A DNA stretch of 64,000 bases from Geminocystis sp. NIES-3708 (GTDB taxonomy: Bacteria; Cyanobacteriota; Cyanobacteriia; Cyanobacteriales; Cyanobacteriaceae). Position numbers and translations under genes: made by a program. Every line of letters starts with the position of its first letter. The first letter of the stretch is position 1. The stretch lies in the NCBI RefSeq assembly GCF_001548095.1, contig NZ_AP014815.1:2231656-2295655 (forward strand). The letters run 5' to 3'. The notes beneath the pieces were generated by a model. The model had not been told where the DNA came from, did no database searches, and was given only the letters and a program-made list of their open reading frames with translations. This document shows, piece by piece, positions 9,872 to 19,993 of this stretch.

Positions 9872-11542
9872 TTATTCTTCGGCGGATAAACCAAAAGTTT
9901 TTTTAACTTTAAACCATTTTTGTCTTAAGCTCCAAAATTTACTACTTTCCATCGCTGCAATTCTTTCGTTAGCTTCTCTCAATTGATTTTCCATTTGTCG
10001 CATTTCATTTTTTATTTCTCCATATTGCACTTCGTCAAAATAACTAACCTGTATCATCGTATTTTCCTCAGCAGAGTTATTTTCTAATTGATAGACATGA
10101 TTTTCACATTTATGCAACTGTTCTGTTGTTTTTTGTAGTTGCCACCTTAAATTATTCATTTGTGAAGGTAAATCTTGCAATTGTTGCACTGCTGTCATTA
10201 ACATATAAATTTGTCTTTTATTCCATTTTTCAGGAGGAATTTTTGCTAAAAATTGACGTAAAGAGTATTTCGCTTTAGCTGACATTTCTTGATTAAGAGG
10301 ATATTCCGCAGTGACAAAGTATTCGTATAAAGGGTAAGGATAATAGACTATATTTTCTCCTGTAACCACTGCGGCGGTGATAATTTCCCAGTTTTGGCTA
10401 TCAATGTCTTTATCTTCGGTATAGGGAAATTTTTTTAATAATTGACGAGAAAATAAGCAACATTCGCCACCATAAGCGTTACCTTTCATCATGGTAGGCA
10501 ATGTACCTCCACTATAACTAACTATGCGATCAACTGCCCCAGTTTCTTTTTGGGCACTGGTGACGATAACTGCATTAGCATTAACCGCAGTTTCGATAAA
10601 TTTTTCGATGGTTTGGGGAAAAAGGATGACTTGAGGATTAAAAGACAAGAAAAAATCACCTTCAGAAATTTCTAAAAGATGATTATTAATTGCACCAATA
10701 CCTTTGGTTTTTTCTAAAGATATAAATTTAAAGTTAGGGAATAGAGATTGTGCATGAAAAAATAGGTCTTTACTTTCTGAATTTTGAGAGTTATCATCAA
10801 TAACAATTACTTCTAAATTATCATAAGTCTGAGTTTCAATACTACTAAGACAATCTACTAAATATTTACCTTGATTTTGACAAATTATCCCTAAAGTTAC
10901 TTTATTTTTTGGTTTTTGTGGTGCATTAAATCCTTCAAAGGCTTTTTCAATATAGGCTATTTTTTCTTGTAACAATTGTTGATTAATATTTTCTAAAGTA
11001 TTTTTATCAGCAACTTTCGGCGTTTGAGGATAGTCAGTTAATGCTTCCTCTATTTTTTCCGTCAAAGAATCAGCATCTTTTGGTTTAAACCAGTATAAAC
11101 CTTCTGTACGTTGCACTAATTGTAAAGTTTCTCTGAATCCTCCCGTATCTGATACCACCAAACTTACGGGTAATTGTCCCATTTCTAGGGCAGTATTAGG
11201 GAAATTTTCTTGAGGACTTGTCAAACATACTATAGCATGATTTAATTCTCTAATATATTCGATGGCTTGTTGACTATAAAAGTTGCTAATAATTTCGTAG
11301 TTAATATGATCATCTAATTCTTGTTGAATATATTGTTCACTATTCAGGTGTTTTAATTCAGCTGAATATAAAGGCACAACTTTTCCCATGAAAATAATAT
11401 GAATTTTTTTCTGCCATTCTACGGGCAATAACTTAACAGCAGAGATAAAAGTACATAAACCTTTTCTTTCTTCTAAACGTCCAAAAAAAACTAAAGAAAT
11501 TAGATCTTTTTTTTTCATATTTAAAGATTCTTGTGACATCAT
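9872..11542 (-). CDS. GT4 C-terminal half fused to a GT2 glycosyltransferase, with SSKFW tail
   Basis: A 556-residue protein that begins inside a GT-B enzyme. Residues 13-170 are only the C-terminal nucleotide-sugar domain (LVFFGRLEERKGL, then SPQENFPNTALEMGQLPV). Residues about 213-440 form a family 2 (GT-A) domain beginning VTLGIICQNQGKYL, with QTYDNLEVIVIDDNS as the sugar-nucleotide Asp region. Coiled-coil follows, then the tail ESSKFWSLRQKWF. The N-terminal acceptor half of the GT4 is missing; the two upstream genes carry that half. It starts 27 bp after the upstream gene, so co-transcription is likely. The missing half would have to come from a partner protein, or the GT4 part is a relic; the GT2 part looks complete. 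Confidence 0.82.
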   Translation of the reverse strand: MMSQESLNMKKKDLISLVFFGRLEERKGLCTFISAVKLLPVEWQKKIHIIFMGKVVPLYSAELKHLNSEQYIQQELDDHINYEIISNFYSQQAIEYIRELNHAIVCLTSPQENFPNTALEMGQLPVSLVVSDTGGFRETLQLVQRTEGLYWFKPKDADSLTEKIEEALTDYPQTPKVADKNTLENINQQLLQEKIAYIEKAFEGFNAPQKPKNKVTLGIICQNQGKYLVDCLSSIETQTYDNLEVIVIDDNSQNSESKDLFFHAQSLFPNFKFISLEKTKGIGAINNHLLEISEGDFFLSFNPQVILFPQTIEKFIETAVNANAVIVTSAQKETGAVDRIVSYSGGTLPTMMKGNAYGGECCLFSRQLLKKFPYTEDKDIDSQNWEIITAAVVTGENIVYYPYPLYEYFVTAEYPLNQEMSAKAKYSLRQFLAKIPPEKWNKRQIYMLMTAVQQLQDLPSQMNNLRWQLQKTTEQLHKCENHVYQLENNSAEENTMIQVSYFDEVQYGEIKNEMRQMENQLREANERIAAMESSKFWSLRQKWFKVKKTFGLSAEE

Positions 11543-11569
11543 TTTAAAATAAATTTTGTTTAAATAAAG

Positions 11570-13183
11570 TTAACTAATTAATAATTTTTCTACTATAGAT
11601 AAATCAGTATCAGGTTGATAAAGAGCAGTTTTTTTAGTCCAGTTTAACTCTTTTCGAGCCTCCATCATATCACCTAAATTAATTAATAACATGATTTTCG
11701 CTGCTAGAATGTTTGGTTTAGCGGCTGGAGGAACTATACTTAAAGAATAATCAAAAGCTTGAGTTATTTCTTTTATAGAAAAATCTTCTAAAGAATAAGT
11801 TTTTTGCAAATATTCTGATGGAATTTGTTTAATGTATTTAAAAATTACTGAGCCTTTAGGCACATATAATATAGGTTCAAAATAATCTTTTAAACGATAC
11901 ATAATTAAATGAATCCAACTACAATTATAATGACAAAAATCTTGATGATGAACAACGGAAATATTAGTTATTAATGCAGGGAAAAATTGCTGAATAACAT
12001 GATTAGTTAAATCCCAATTTTTCATGGCATCAACTAATAAAAATTCAATAGGTTTATCCTGATTCCAAGTCATTGTCGTTAAATCCCCTTCATAAACTTC
12101 TAGTTTATTTTCATAAGGATTTATCTGGGTAAAAAAACTATCTAAAAAACTATCATTATTTTGATATTTATTTTCTAAATCAGTGCCAACAACTTCGGCA
12201 TTCATCCACTGTTTCCAAAGAAATAAATCATAAGCATGAATTTTTATCTGTGTTGAATTAACCTGCTTATTTTTTTCCAAACCATAAATTAAAGGTAAAG
12301 TTAATGAGCCTAACCAACAACCTAAATCAACGATTTCTCCTTGTCCAGTATAATAATATTCAGCATAATCTTTCACATAAGATCTTTCTTCTCTTGATGT
12401 CATTCCTAAAACATTAATAAGTTGAGATTCTAACTCGTATTTTGTATAAGTTAAAATTGGTTGAATCGGGACAAAATAAGGACGATTGTGGGCATGATTT
12501 GTTTGCCAACCATAAGATTCAACTTTATTTTTGAGGAAAAAAGAAGGGAAAAAAGCTAAATCAACATTCTCGTAAGCAACTTGCTCACGATGACAAGATT
12601 TATCAAACCAATCTTCCTTATTGATGCTATCATTTGCTTCAAAAACCCATTCAAAACAACCATGAATAGTTATATTTGTCAAACAATTTTTTCCTAACAA
12701 GTTAGCTTTTTTTGCTTGAATAGTATCATAACCAAAACCATTAACATCAGGAAATTCTATATAGATTTTACTTTCTTTAAAACTATTAGAAAAACCTTGA
12801 CTCAAAAGCCAATTTGCTACACTTTGATATTTAAAATAATAATCTTCTTTAGCTTGGTTTAAAATAAATTTATGTTCTTCTGTTAAGTTTAAAACATCTT
12901 CAACTTCGGAGGTTGAAAAAATATGTTTTAAAGCCCGAATATGAGATTTTCCTGCATATTTTTCATCACTTTGACAGAGGATTAAAATTACTGCCCACCC
13001 GGCTTGAGCTAATTTTTGACTTAAGCTCGTGTAATAAGTTCCAATACCGCCATTACGGGAAAATCCTTCATATTCATTACTAATTAAAAGAGCAATTTTA
13101 GAATAATCTTCTCCTTGAAATTGCTTTAAAATTTTACTTTTAAAACTTATTTGATTTTTCTTATTTAAGTCAATATTATTCAT
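11570..13183 (-). CDS. GT4 N-terminal half fused to a class I methyltransferase
   Basis: A 537-residue protein. Residues 1-250 are the acceptor half of a GT4-like enzyme (EYEGFSRNGGIGTYY, HGCFEWVFEAND, LAFFPSFFLKNKVESYGW). They align with the whole of the upstream gene. Residues about 270-470 look like a class I SAM-dependent methyltransferase with motif I EIVDLGCWLGSLTLPL and a later acidic strand IEFLLVDAMKNW. The C-terminal GT-B half is absent. The gene starts 2 bp after the upstream stop and ends 27 bp before the GT4C-GT2 gene. It may methylate a sugar of the surface glycan; whether the GT half is active is unknown. Confidence 0.75.
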   Translation of the reverse strand: MNNIDLNKKNQISFKSKILKQFQGEDYSKIALLISNEYEGFSRNGGIGTYYTSLSQKLAQAGWAVILILCQSDEKYAGKSHIRALKHIFSTSEVEDVLNLTEEHKFILNQAKEDYYFKYQSVANWLLSQGFSNSFKESKIYIEFPDVNGFGYDTIQAKKANLLGKNCLTNITIHGCFEWVFEANDSINKEDWFDKSCHREQVAYENVDLAFFPSFFLKNKVESYGWQTNHAHNRPYFVPIQPILTYTKYELESQLINVLGMTSREERSYVKDYAEYYYTGQGEIVDLGCWLGSLTLPLIYGLEKNKQVNSTQIKIHAYDLFLWKQWMNAEVVGTDLENKYQNNDSFLDSFFTQINPYENKLEVYEGDLTTMTWNQDKPIEFLLVDAMKNWDLTNHVIQQFFPALITNISVVHHQDFCHYNCSWIHLIMYRLKDYFEPILYVPKGSVIFKYIKQIPSEYLQKTYSLEDFSIKEITQAFDYSLSIVPPAAKPNILAAKIMLLINLGDMMEARKELNWTKKTALYQPDTDLSIVEKLLIS

Positions 13184-13185
13184 TA

Positions 13186-13917
13186 TTAATTATTAATTAT
13201 TATCGGTATATAATTAGGCATATGATCGCCTTTTTGTAAATTCCAACCATACGATCGCACTCTTGTGGTTAAATAATGAGAAGGGAAAAACACTAAATCA
13301 CCATTTTCGCAAGAATATTGTTCATAATGTGCCACCTGCCACAACCATTCAGGATATTCTATATTATACTTTTCGTTCGCCTCATAAATCCATTCATGAC
13401 CACTGTGCATCGTTACCGCCACAACACAATTATTCTCTAAAATTTTTGTTTGTTTTCCTTGCAGACTTGGATGACTAATACCCAACATTTCGTGAAATTC
13501 TACATAGATTTTACTATCAGGAAATTGATAATTAATAGCCTGAAGAAAAAATAAACAACTATAGCCTAAGTAACCCACCCATTCTGAGGCAACAGAATCT
13601 AAAATCTGATGATGAAAAGAAGATAAATTCAGACTTTTTTTAACCTGATTCGTGGTAAATATATGTTTAAGTTCATCTAAAGTTGATTCTCCAAGATAAT
13701 TAGATTCATTATCACAGGAAATTAAAATCACATACCAACCGTCAGAATTTAATTTTTTAGCTAAATTTTTATAATAAGTGCCGACACCACCATTACGGAA
13801 AATTCCTTCATATTCAGTAGTAGGTAAAACAGCAATTTTTTCAGGATTTATCTTTGGAAATAGTGCTTTTATTTCGGAAGAAAAAGTAATATTATTTTTT
13901 TTATTGAAGGTATTCAC
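13186..13917 (-). CDS. GT4-like N-terminal domain protein (half of a GT-B enzyme)
   Basis: A 243-residue protein containing only the N-terminal half of a GT4 glycosyltransferase (EYEGIFRNGGVGTYYKNL, MHSGHEWIYEANE, DLVFFPSHYLTTRVRSYGW, PNYIPI). It is closely related to the first 250 residues of the next gene, so the two probably arose by duplication. It stops just where the inter-domain linker should start, and its last residues (IIINN) are encoded by an AT-rich heptamer repeat that spans the gene junction. It is the first gene of the minus-strand cluster. It may be a truncated gene or one subunit of a split enzyme. Confidence 0.7.
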   Translation of the reverse strand: MNTFNKKNNITFSSEIKALFPKINPEKIAVLPTTEYEGIFRNGGVGTYYKNLAKKLNSDGWYVILISCDNESNYLGESTLDELKHIFTTNQVKKSLNLSSFHHQILDSVASEWVGYLGYSCLFFLQAINYQFPDSKIYVEFHEMLGISHPSLQGKQTKILENNCVVAVTMHSGHEWIYEANEKYNIEYPEWLWQVAHYEQYSCENGDLVFFPSHYLTTRVRSYGWNLQKGDHMPNYIPIIINN

Positions 13918-14402
13918 AACATTTTGAAGTTACTCAACATTAATAAGAAAATTTTATCATATTTTGCCGAGCTTCCATGTCTGTAGTTAAGCTTAGTTCA
14001 ATAGAAGAAAAATAATGAAGACAAAAGAAGTGAGGTAAGTACAAAAGTTATTATACTTGAGGTTTTTTATAACATTGAGATAGAATAAATATTATGTAGA
14101 ATTTTTGATTAATATTATATTTACTACGAATCCTTGCTTGCTCAGCACATATACTTATTGTTTTTTAAATACTCTTAAAAACTAATTGTTTATTGAAATA
14201 ATAATTAATTCTCTTATGTTAAAGCTTATATTACTTGTACTAAAGATTCCACTAATTTACTATTCACGTCATCCTTATAAAATTAATTGATTTTCATAAT
14301 AATCACAATCGCAAAAAAAACTCCTAGCCGCAAAATTCTAAAAAATAAAAAAGTAAAAACCCTTGTTTTAGGAGCAATCCACCATACAAATAAACACAAA
14401 AA
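13918..14402. other. Intergenic region upstream of the glycosyltransferase run
   Basis: About 485 bp without a convincing gene. It should hold the promoter of the minus-strand glycosyltransferase genes, but I could not fix one with confidence. The sequence is AT-rich, with no tRNA, repeat array or conserved small gene visible. Confidence 0.5.
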
Positions 14403-14422
14403 ATCCTCTCTATAGAGAGGAT
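14398..14422 (-). terminator. Rho-independent terminator of the 951-residue RTX gene
   Basis: A perfect 20-bp palindrome (ATCCTCTCTA and its complement) occupies 14403-14422, followed on the minus strand by six T. It lies 41 bp after the stop of the RTX gene. Confidence 0.8.
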
Positions 14423-14462
14423 AAAAATTAATTAATTGTTAAACTATCAAATTTAACGAAAA

Positions 14463-17318
14463 TTAAGCAATAGGAATAATTTCGTTGCTACCCAGTATTG
14501 TAGGCGTAAAGCCACCTAAATTATCTAATAAAGCAATACTGTTAGCATTACCTAGGTTACTAAAAGAACCATTAGCAGAGTAGAACAATTGGGTATCATT
14601 TGTACCATTGTTATTAGCATCAGTACCAGTAACGGAAACAAAACGAACTCTGGAGGTAAGGGTATTTCCTAAGCCCTGAATTTCTGCCGTTGTACCTTGA
14701 ATAATAGTTGAACCGACATTATTATTAGCAGGATTAAAATTAGCAGCACTGATGATGTCATATTTTTGACCTTGGGATAAAGTTCCATAAGTAGCATTAC
14801 TTAAAGCAATTTCATCATTATTTAAGTTAAAGCCAGTAATAGAATCTCTTGTGGCAATTTGGTTGAGAATTACACGATCTTTGCCACCAGCCATAAGATC
14901 AATGATGTCAGCACCAGCATTACCAGTGATTACATCATTACCTGAAGATCCTATAATTGTATCTACTCCAGTACCACCATTGAATTTGATTCCATTGGTT
15001 GTTGAGCCAGTGGCATCAAACTTACCGCCACCATTACCAAGATTGATCACCGCATTTTCTGCTAATCGATCACTTTTAGCATCAAAACGGTTTGTAACCC
15101 CAGTAGAATCAACACTGGTAATACTATTTGCTCCAGAAGTTGTGAGGTTTCCTAAAAAAACATTATTTGCACTTGTAACCTTAACGGACTTAAGAGTTGT
15201 ACTTCTGATGTCACCACCAATATTGGTAGCAGAGTTAAGATTACCATCAGCAATGGTAAGCTCAAAGTTTTCCACACCATCAGCTCTCACGCCGTTAAAA
15301 TCATAAGCGACATTACTATCAATTTGAGTTCCTTGATTGTTTATATCAATTGCCAAGGTATCATCAGTACCACTAACAGCAGTAGAAAGAATAGTTAAAT
15401 TAGAAAAGATTTTAGAGTTATCTGCTGTTCTAAGATTATTACCTTGGAGTTCAATTGTTGGTAAGCTTTTAATCGCATCAATAGTAAGATCATTTTGAAC
15501 TCCATCATTGGTAATACGGATTAAGTCGATGGAGTTATCACTCTTATCAAAAGATACGTTCGCAGGAGCATTGAATTGAGTAGTTAAGAGTAACGTTTGA
15601 ACATTTTTGATTTCTAAAGGTCCAACATTACCAGTAAATGTCGCAGTGATAGAATTATCACCGACACCACCATCGATTTTATCATTATCAGTTAAGTTTT
15701 CACCCATATTGATAGACACATCTCCTTCTCCACCAGTGAAAACGAGTTTATCATTGTCCATACCGCTGAAATCAAGGGCGACGTTACCTTTTCCACCAGT
15801 AAAGGTTAAATCTTCATTCCCATCGTCACTGTAGTCGAATATTACGTCTCCTTCTCCACCGATAAAGGTAAGGATATTGTTAGTGAAAGATACAAAACTC
15901 AAATTTCCGACCAACCCAGAAGCATCAATTTTCTCAACACTGTCTTCAAAAACACCATTCTGAGCAATTAATTCTAAATCCTGATCTCCAGTGATGTTAA
16001 TGGTTTTGAGATCTCCACCGTTATCCCCGACGATACGATTAAGTCTATTGATAACAGTCCCAGTAGATTCAATATTAAAGGTTTCATAGCCTTGGTTACC
16101 AGTGATAGAACCAATACTTATTTCTTCTCCAATCCCGTTAACATTTTCTAAAACTATTTTAACTGAGTCATTACCACCTGAAAGAATTAGATCTGCTACT
16201 GTAGCAATGAAAGAACCAGAAGCATTTCTTGCGATGAAGGCTTCTGGTGAATTTTGGATTCTTCGGATATCTAATGTTGCTGTGCTGCTTCCAGATATAA
16301 AAGTGTTAGTACCTGTGGTATTTATAGCGTCAAATTCAACATCTTTGATAGCACGGATGTTAATGGTTTCAATACCAGTGATGCGAGGAGTAATCTCTAA
16401 AGTACCATCAGCACCAAAGATAGTTCCGTCCATAGTAGCTAATAACAAGTCATCAGTTCCAGTACCTTCTAATACATCAACACTTTCTAAAGTGGGAGTG
16501 TTACCAATAGCAGGAACAAAGACGACAGGGGCATTAATTACACCTGATGTACTTACTATATCTTGACCAACCGTTAATGTAGAGTTTACTGTGTTTACAT
16601 TGTTACCATCTTGATCTTGAATGGTTAAATTCTGAGAAACACCATTTCCTAGGGTAGCAAGAAACTGTTGTACCTGAATTGTCGTACCTAATATTTTAAT
16701 AGTCCCAGATCCTGATAAAATAGAGACATCTTCTAAATTATCAAAAGAGGCGGTTAGGGTTACAGCTTCAGCAACATCAAAGGTTTCGATGCTAATTACG
16801 TTGGATATAGAAAGATCTATATTACTTGTTACCCTTAAGGTATCCTCTCCCACACCACCAATTAAAGTATCAATGCCAGCACTAGCGACAATTATATCGT
16901 TATCTTGCCCACCATGGATGTAGTCATTACCACTACCACCCACAAGGGAGTCATCACCTAAATTACCGAAAATGCTGTCATTACCGCCACCACCCACAAC
17001 GGTATCATTATTTTGACCGCCGTAAATTTCATCATTACCAGTACCTGCGATAATTAAATCATTACCCAGATTACCGAATAATAAGTTATTTCCTAACACT
17101 GAACCTAGAGAGTCGTCACCTTGACCACCGTAGATCGTGTCATTACCTTGACCACCATTGAGAATATCATTACCTTGGTTACCCAAAAGAACATCACTAA
17201 AGCTGGTACCAGTAACAGTATCGTTACCTTCTAACGCATTTATGGTTACTGTTTCTGCTGTAGAATCTCCAGATTGAGGCCAAAGATCGGGTCCGGACGT
17301 TAAATTAATTTCTGCCAT
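14463..17318 (-). CDS. RTX-type calcium-binding extracellular protein
   Basis: A 951-residue acidic protein. About residues 30-160 are glycine/aspartate nonapeptide repeats (GNQGNDILNGGQGNDTIYGG) that bind calcium in a parallel beta-roll. A second short block lies near 780-830 (GGTGVDTIIGSSGNDVITGN). The long middle is beta-rich and repetitive (FTGGEGDV/FTGGKGNV variants). There is no Sec signal peptide, so export by type I secretion is likely, with a signal in the C-terminal region. The N-terminus contains GPDLWPQ followed by ALEGNDT, which the neighbouring RTX gene shares, so the two are paralogues. A surface-layer or adhesin role is plausible, and the glycosyltransferases next door could decorate it; both points are inference. 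Confidence 0.85.
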   Translation of the reverse strand: MAEINLTSGPDLWPQSGDSTAETVTINALEGNDTVTGTSFSDVLLGNQGNDILNGGQGNDTIYGGQGDDSLGSVLGNNLLFGNLGNDLIIAGTGNDEIYGGQNNDTVVGGGGNDSIFGNLGDDSLVGGSGNDYIHGGQDNDIIVASAGIDTLIGGVGEDTLRVTSNIDLSISNVISIETFDVAEAVTLTASFDNLEDVSILSGSGTIKILGTTIQVQQFLATLGNGVSQNLTIQDQDGNNVNTVNSTLTVGQDIVSTSGVINAPVVFVPAIGNTPTLESVDVLEGTGTDDLLLATMDGTIFGADGTLEITPRITGIETINIRAIKDVEFDAINTTGTNTFISGSSTATLDIRRIQNSPEAFIARNASGSFIATVADLILSGGNDSVKIVLENVNGIGEEISIGSITGNQGYETFNIESTGTVINRLNRIVGDNGGDLKTINITGDQDLELIAQNGVFEDSVEKIDASGLVGNLSFVSFTNNILTFIGGEGDVIFDYSDDGNEDLTFTGGKGNVALDFSGMDNDKLVFTGGEGDVSINMGENLTDNDKIDGGVGDNSITATFTGNVGPLEIKNVQTLLLTTQFNAPANVSFDKSDNSIDLIRITNDGVQNDLTIDAIKSLPTIELQGNNLRTADNSKIFSNLTILSTAVSGTDDTLAIDINNQGTQIDSNVAYDFNGVRADGVENFELTIADGNLNSATNIGGDIRSTTLKSVKVTSANNVFLGNLTTSGANSITSVDSTGVTNRFDAKSDRLAENAVINLGNGGGKFDATGSTTNGIKFNGGTGVDTIIGSSGNDVITGNAGADIIDLMAGGKDRVILNQIATRDSITGFNLNNDEIALSNATYGTLSQGQKYDIISAANFNPANNNVGSTIIQGTTAEIQGLGNTLTSRVRFVSVTGTDANNNGTNDTQLFYSANGSFSNLGNANSIALLDNLGGFTPTILGSNEIIPIA

Positions 17319-18036
17319 TATTCACTCCTGCACGATGAGTTAATGAATTGTTTAAAATAGTTATCAAAACTTTATTTAGTTTATCTTTCTGACCTATAAA
17401 TGTTAGCAAAGTAGTTTTTACTTGTCAAGGATGTTTACTGTAAATATCAGTTTTGTCAACTAAATTTTATATTACTCTCTAATAATATATCAATTTTCTA
17501 AAAATGGGATCTTTATTTTCTAATCACAGTATGATGAAAGATTTTTTTGGTAAAGATAAGAAAAATAATTATTGATAAAAATGTTTATTTTTTTGTATTG
17601 TTTTAAAACACATTTAAACACTTTGTTGATAGAATCGGATTTAAAATGTTCGGTTTTTCAATAAAAGCAGCAAAAATGTTACACTTTTTCAAGGCCTAAT
17701 TTTAAAAGACTTTCAACTTTTTCAGCAAGTCCTAAATTAGCTTTTGTTTTTGACATCAACTAAATTCGATCTAAAAAAATAGAAAATAATTGATTGGGAA
17801 GACTCCGCAGAGAAATAGATGAGAAAACAGGGAGATTATGTTTTCATTAATTAATAAAAATTTCTCAAAAACGCACAAGTAGCGGCAATTTTTCCTCATT
17901 TCGAGAATTAAAATAAAAAAACTCCCCCCATGATTTGAAGAGAGTCTATATTTATATAATTAATAAAACTAGATTCAAGAGTTTAGTTTTTTACCCTTGC
18001 TTGATGATTTTAAAGGTACGATAGGAGAAAAAGTAG
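17319..18036. other. Intergenic region between the two RTX genes
   Basis: About 720 bp of AT-rich DNA. It contains the probable terminator of the upstream RTX gene near 17914-17945 and should hold the promoter of the 951-residue RTX gene. I see no coding sequence or RNA gene. Confidence 0.5.
17914..17945 (-). terminator. Probable terminator of the 540-residue RTX gene
   Basis: On the minus strand, ACTCTCTT pairs with GGGGGAGT (several G-U pairs) around a short AT loop and is followed by seven T. It lies about 90 bp after the stop. Confidence 0.55.
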
Positions 18037-19659
18037 TTAAATAACCACAATTTGTGTACTTGCTGGGATTAAAGTACCACCAGTCTGTCCTGGTAAATCT
18101 AAATTAGTTCCTATATTAGATGGGATAAAGGCATTTTGACCAGTTAAAGTTGTTACTACTTGATCGGCGACAGTATTACCGGCTCCTACTATCGGTCCAA
18201 ATTGACCGGCAGCATCATAATAAAGGGTGGTATTTGTACCATCTTTAACAGAAAGAAAGCGAGTCTCTACTGGCGTAACACCGTTATTCGTAATGATACG
18301 ATAAAATTCATTCGCTAAACCTTGATTATATTGTGCTTGAGATATTTGAGCAATATATTGAGCATCATTAATCAAGTTTCCGAAATTGATCAAAGCCTGT
18401 CTTTGTGGATTTACTAAAGGATCACTTCCAGCCGCAATCTCACCAAATTGGACTCCCAAGCCACCGATAACACTAACAACATTACTAGGAACAGTACCAG
18501 CAGGAAGCTGAGATCCAGTAACATCAATTACATACACAGAATCACCCGCCGGTACTCCTGGAAATTGAGTTGAGTTTATCGAAACAGGAAAAACAGGAGT
18601 AATTACAGTTCCATCAGGTAATTCAAAAACGATGTCAGGGGAAGATCCTGCTGGTAAACCATCAACAAATGCTTGAACTTCTTCCGGTGTGCCATCTAGG
18701 ACAACAGTACCAGTTCCCGAAAACCGTGTGACTCCTTCTACGAAGGAAATAGGAGCAGTTACTGTCACACCATTCTGAAGATCGATCTCTTCAATATCAA
18801 ATTTACGAACACTATCAGGAACAGTAGTAGTAGCTCTAAATCTCAGAATATTTCTAAAATCACCATCAGCTAAAATTCCTTCGCTGATTAAGCCTTCAGA
18901 AGAAAGATTAATTTCTGAAAGTACTTGACCTCCAGTTTGGAGTTCTCCGTAAATAATGGTATTCGGACCAATACCTTCTGCCCCTACTTCAAAAATATCA
19001 TCTCCTAAACCACCGATGAGAGTATCAACACCAGTAGATCTAACGAAAATAAGATCATTTCCTTCACCAGCATCTACGTAAGTATCAGCTGTTCCGGGTG
19101 TAATGGTGTCATTTCCTTCGTTACCGTAGAGTGTACTATTTCCACTACCGCCAACGATAGAGTCGTTACCTTTACCACCTAGGAGAGTATCATTACCACC
19201 AGTACCGAATTCAGATCTGTTAGCTAAAATAGTATCGTCACCTTGACCGCCATGGATATAGTCACTGCCGTTACCAGACACAAGACCGTCATTTCCTAAG
19301 TTTCCGAAAATTTGGTTGTTACCAGTACCACCAGAAATGGAGTCGTTATTTTGACCACCGTAAATGATATTATTTCCTACTAGAGCAAGAATTAAATCAT
19401 CACCGAGATTCCCTAAAAGAAGATTATCTCCACCTGAGGCGTTAATGGTATCATTGTCTTTACCACCATAAACAGTGTCATTTCCTGCACCACCGTTAAG
19501 AAGATCCCGTCCTGGGTTACCCAAGATCAAGTCATCAAATGAAGTTCCTGTAATAGTGTCATTACCTTCTAACGCACTTAAGGATACCGCTTCATTTACT
19601 AAACTATCTTCCTGAGGCCACAAATCTGGTCCTGTTGTCAATGTAATTTCTCTTGCCAT
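18037..19659 (-). CDS. RTX-type calcium-binding extracellular protein (paralogue)
   Basis: A 540-residue protein with an N-terminal block of RTX nonapeptide repeats at about 30-235 (GNPGRDLLNGGAGNDTVYGG, GGTGNDTLLGGKGNDSIVGG, DAGEGNDLIF). It starts with ITLTTGPDLWPQ, matching the next gene. The second half is beta-rich and ends with a sequence related to the paralogue's C-terminus (TTLYYDAAGQFGPIVGAGN versus QLFYSANGSFSNLGNAN), which probably carries the type I secretion signal. No Sec signal peptide. Its start lies 334 bp from a divergent sulfotransferase gene. Likely a secreted or surface-layer protein. Confidence 0.85.
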   Translation of the reverse strand: MAREITLTTGPDLWPQEDSLVNEAVSLSALEGNDTITGTSFDDLILGNPGRDLLNGGAGNDTVYGGKDNDTINASGGDNLLLGNLGDDLILALVGNNIIYGGQNNDSISGGTGNNQIFGNLGNDGLVSGNGSDYIHGGQGDDTILANRSEFGTGGNDTLLGGKGNDSIVGGSGNSTLYGNEGNDTITPGTADTYVDAGEGNDLIFVRSTGVDTLIGGLGDDIFEVGAEGIGPNTIIYGELQTGGQVLSEINLSSEGLISEGILADGDFRNILRFRATTTVPDSVRKFDIEEIDLQNGVTVTAPISFVEGVTRFSGTGTVVLDGTPEEVQAFVDGLPAGSSPDIVFELPDGTVITPVFPVSINSTQFPGVPAGDSVYVIDVTGSQLPAGTVPSNVVSVIGGLGVQFGEIAAGSDPLVNPQRQALINFGNLINDAQYIAQISQAQYNQGLANEFYRIITNNGVTPVETRFLSVKDGTNTTLYYDAAGQFGPIVGAGNTVADQVVTTLTGQNAFIPSNIGTNLDLPGQTGGTLIPASTQIVVI

Positions 19660-19993
19660 TACCCACTCCTACACTAAAGAATTATTTAATGTGTATAGTT
19701 AATTTTTATAGATTAAAAGATTAAGATCTCACAAAAAAAACGTGAGTTTAACTTATTCCAATAGTAGTCCTGTAATTTATCTTTTGCATGAAAAGATATT
19801 GAAAGAATTTATTAAATATTTCAGCGATTAGTTTTTGTTTCACATTGAAATTATTTAGTTGTTTTCTTTATTAAGTACTACAAGTTGGTATGATATGATA
19901 ATGCTAACAAAGTAGTTTCTATTTGTCAATAGTTTTTTATTCACCTCCGAATATAATAAATCAATAACAAATTTTCTATTTTTTTCTAGGTAT
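19660..19993. other. Divergent promoter region between RTX and sulfotransferase genes
   Basis: A 334-bp AT-rich spacer between divergent genes, expected to carry promoters for both. No recognisable operator, RNA or small gene seen. Confidence 0.5.

Noticed and set aside
14851-16566. Several 75-154-codon plus-strand frames opposite the RTX gene
   Set aside because: Mirror frames of the Gly/Asp/Asn-rich RTX coding sequence; no start signals and Pro/Ser/Leu-rich products.
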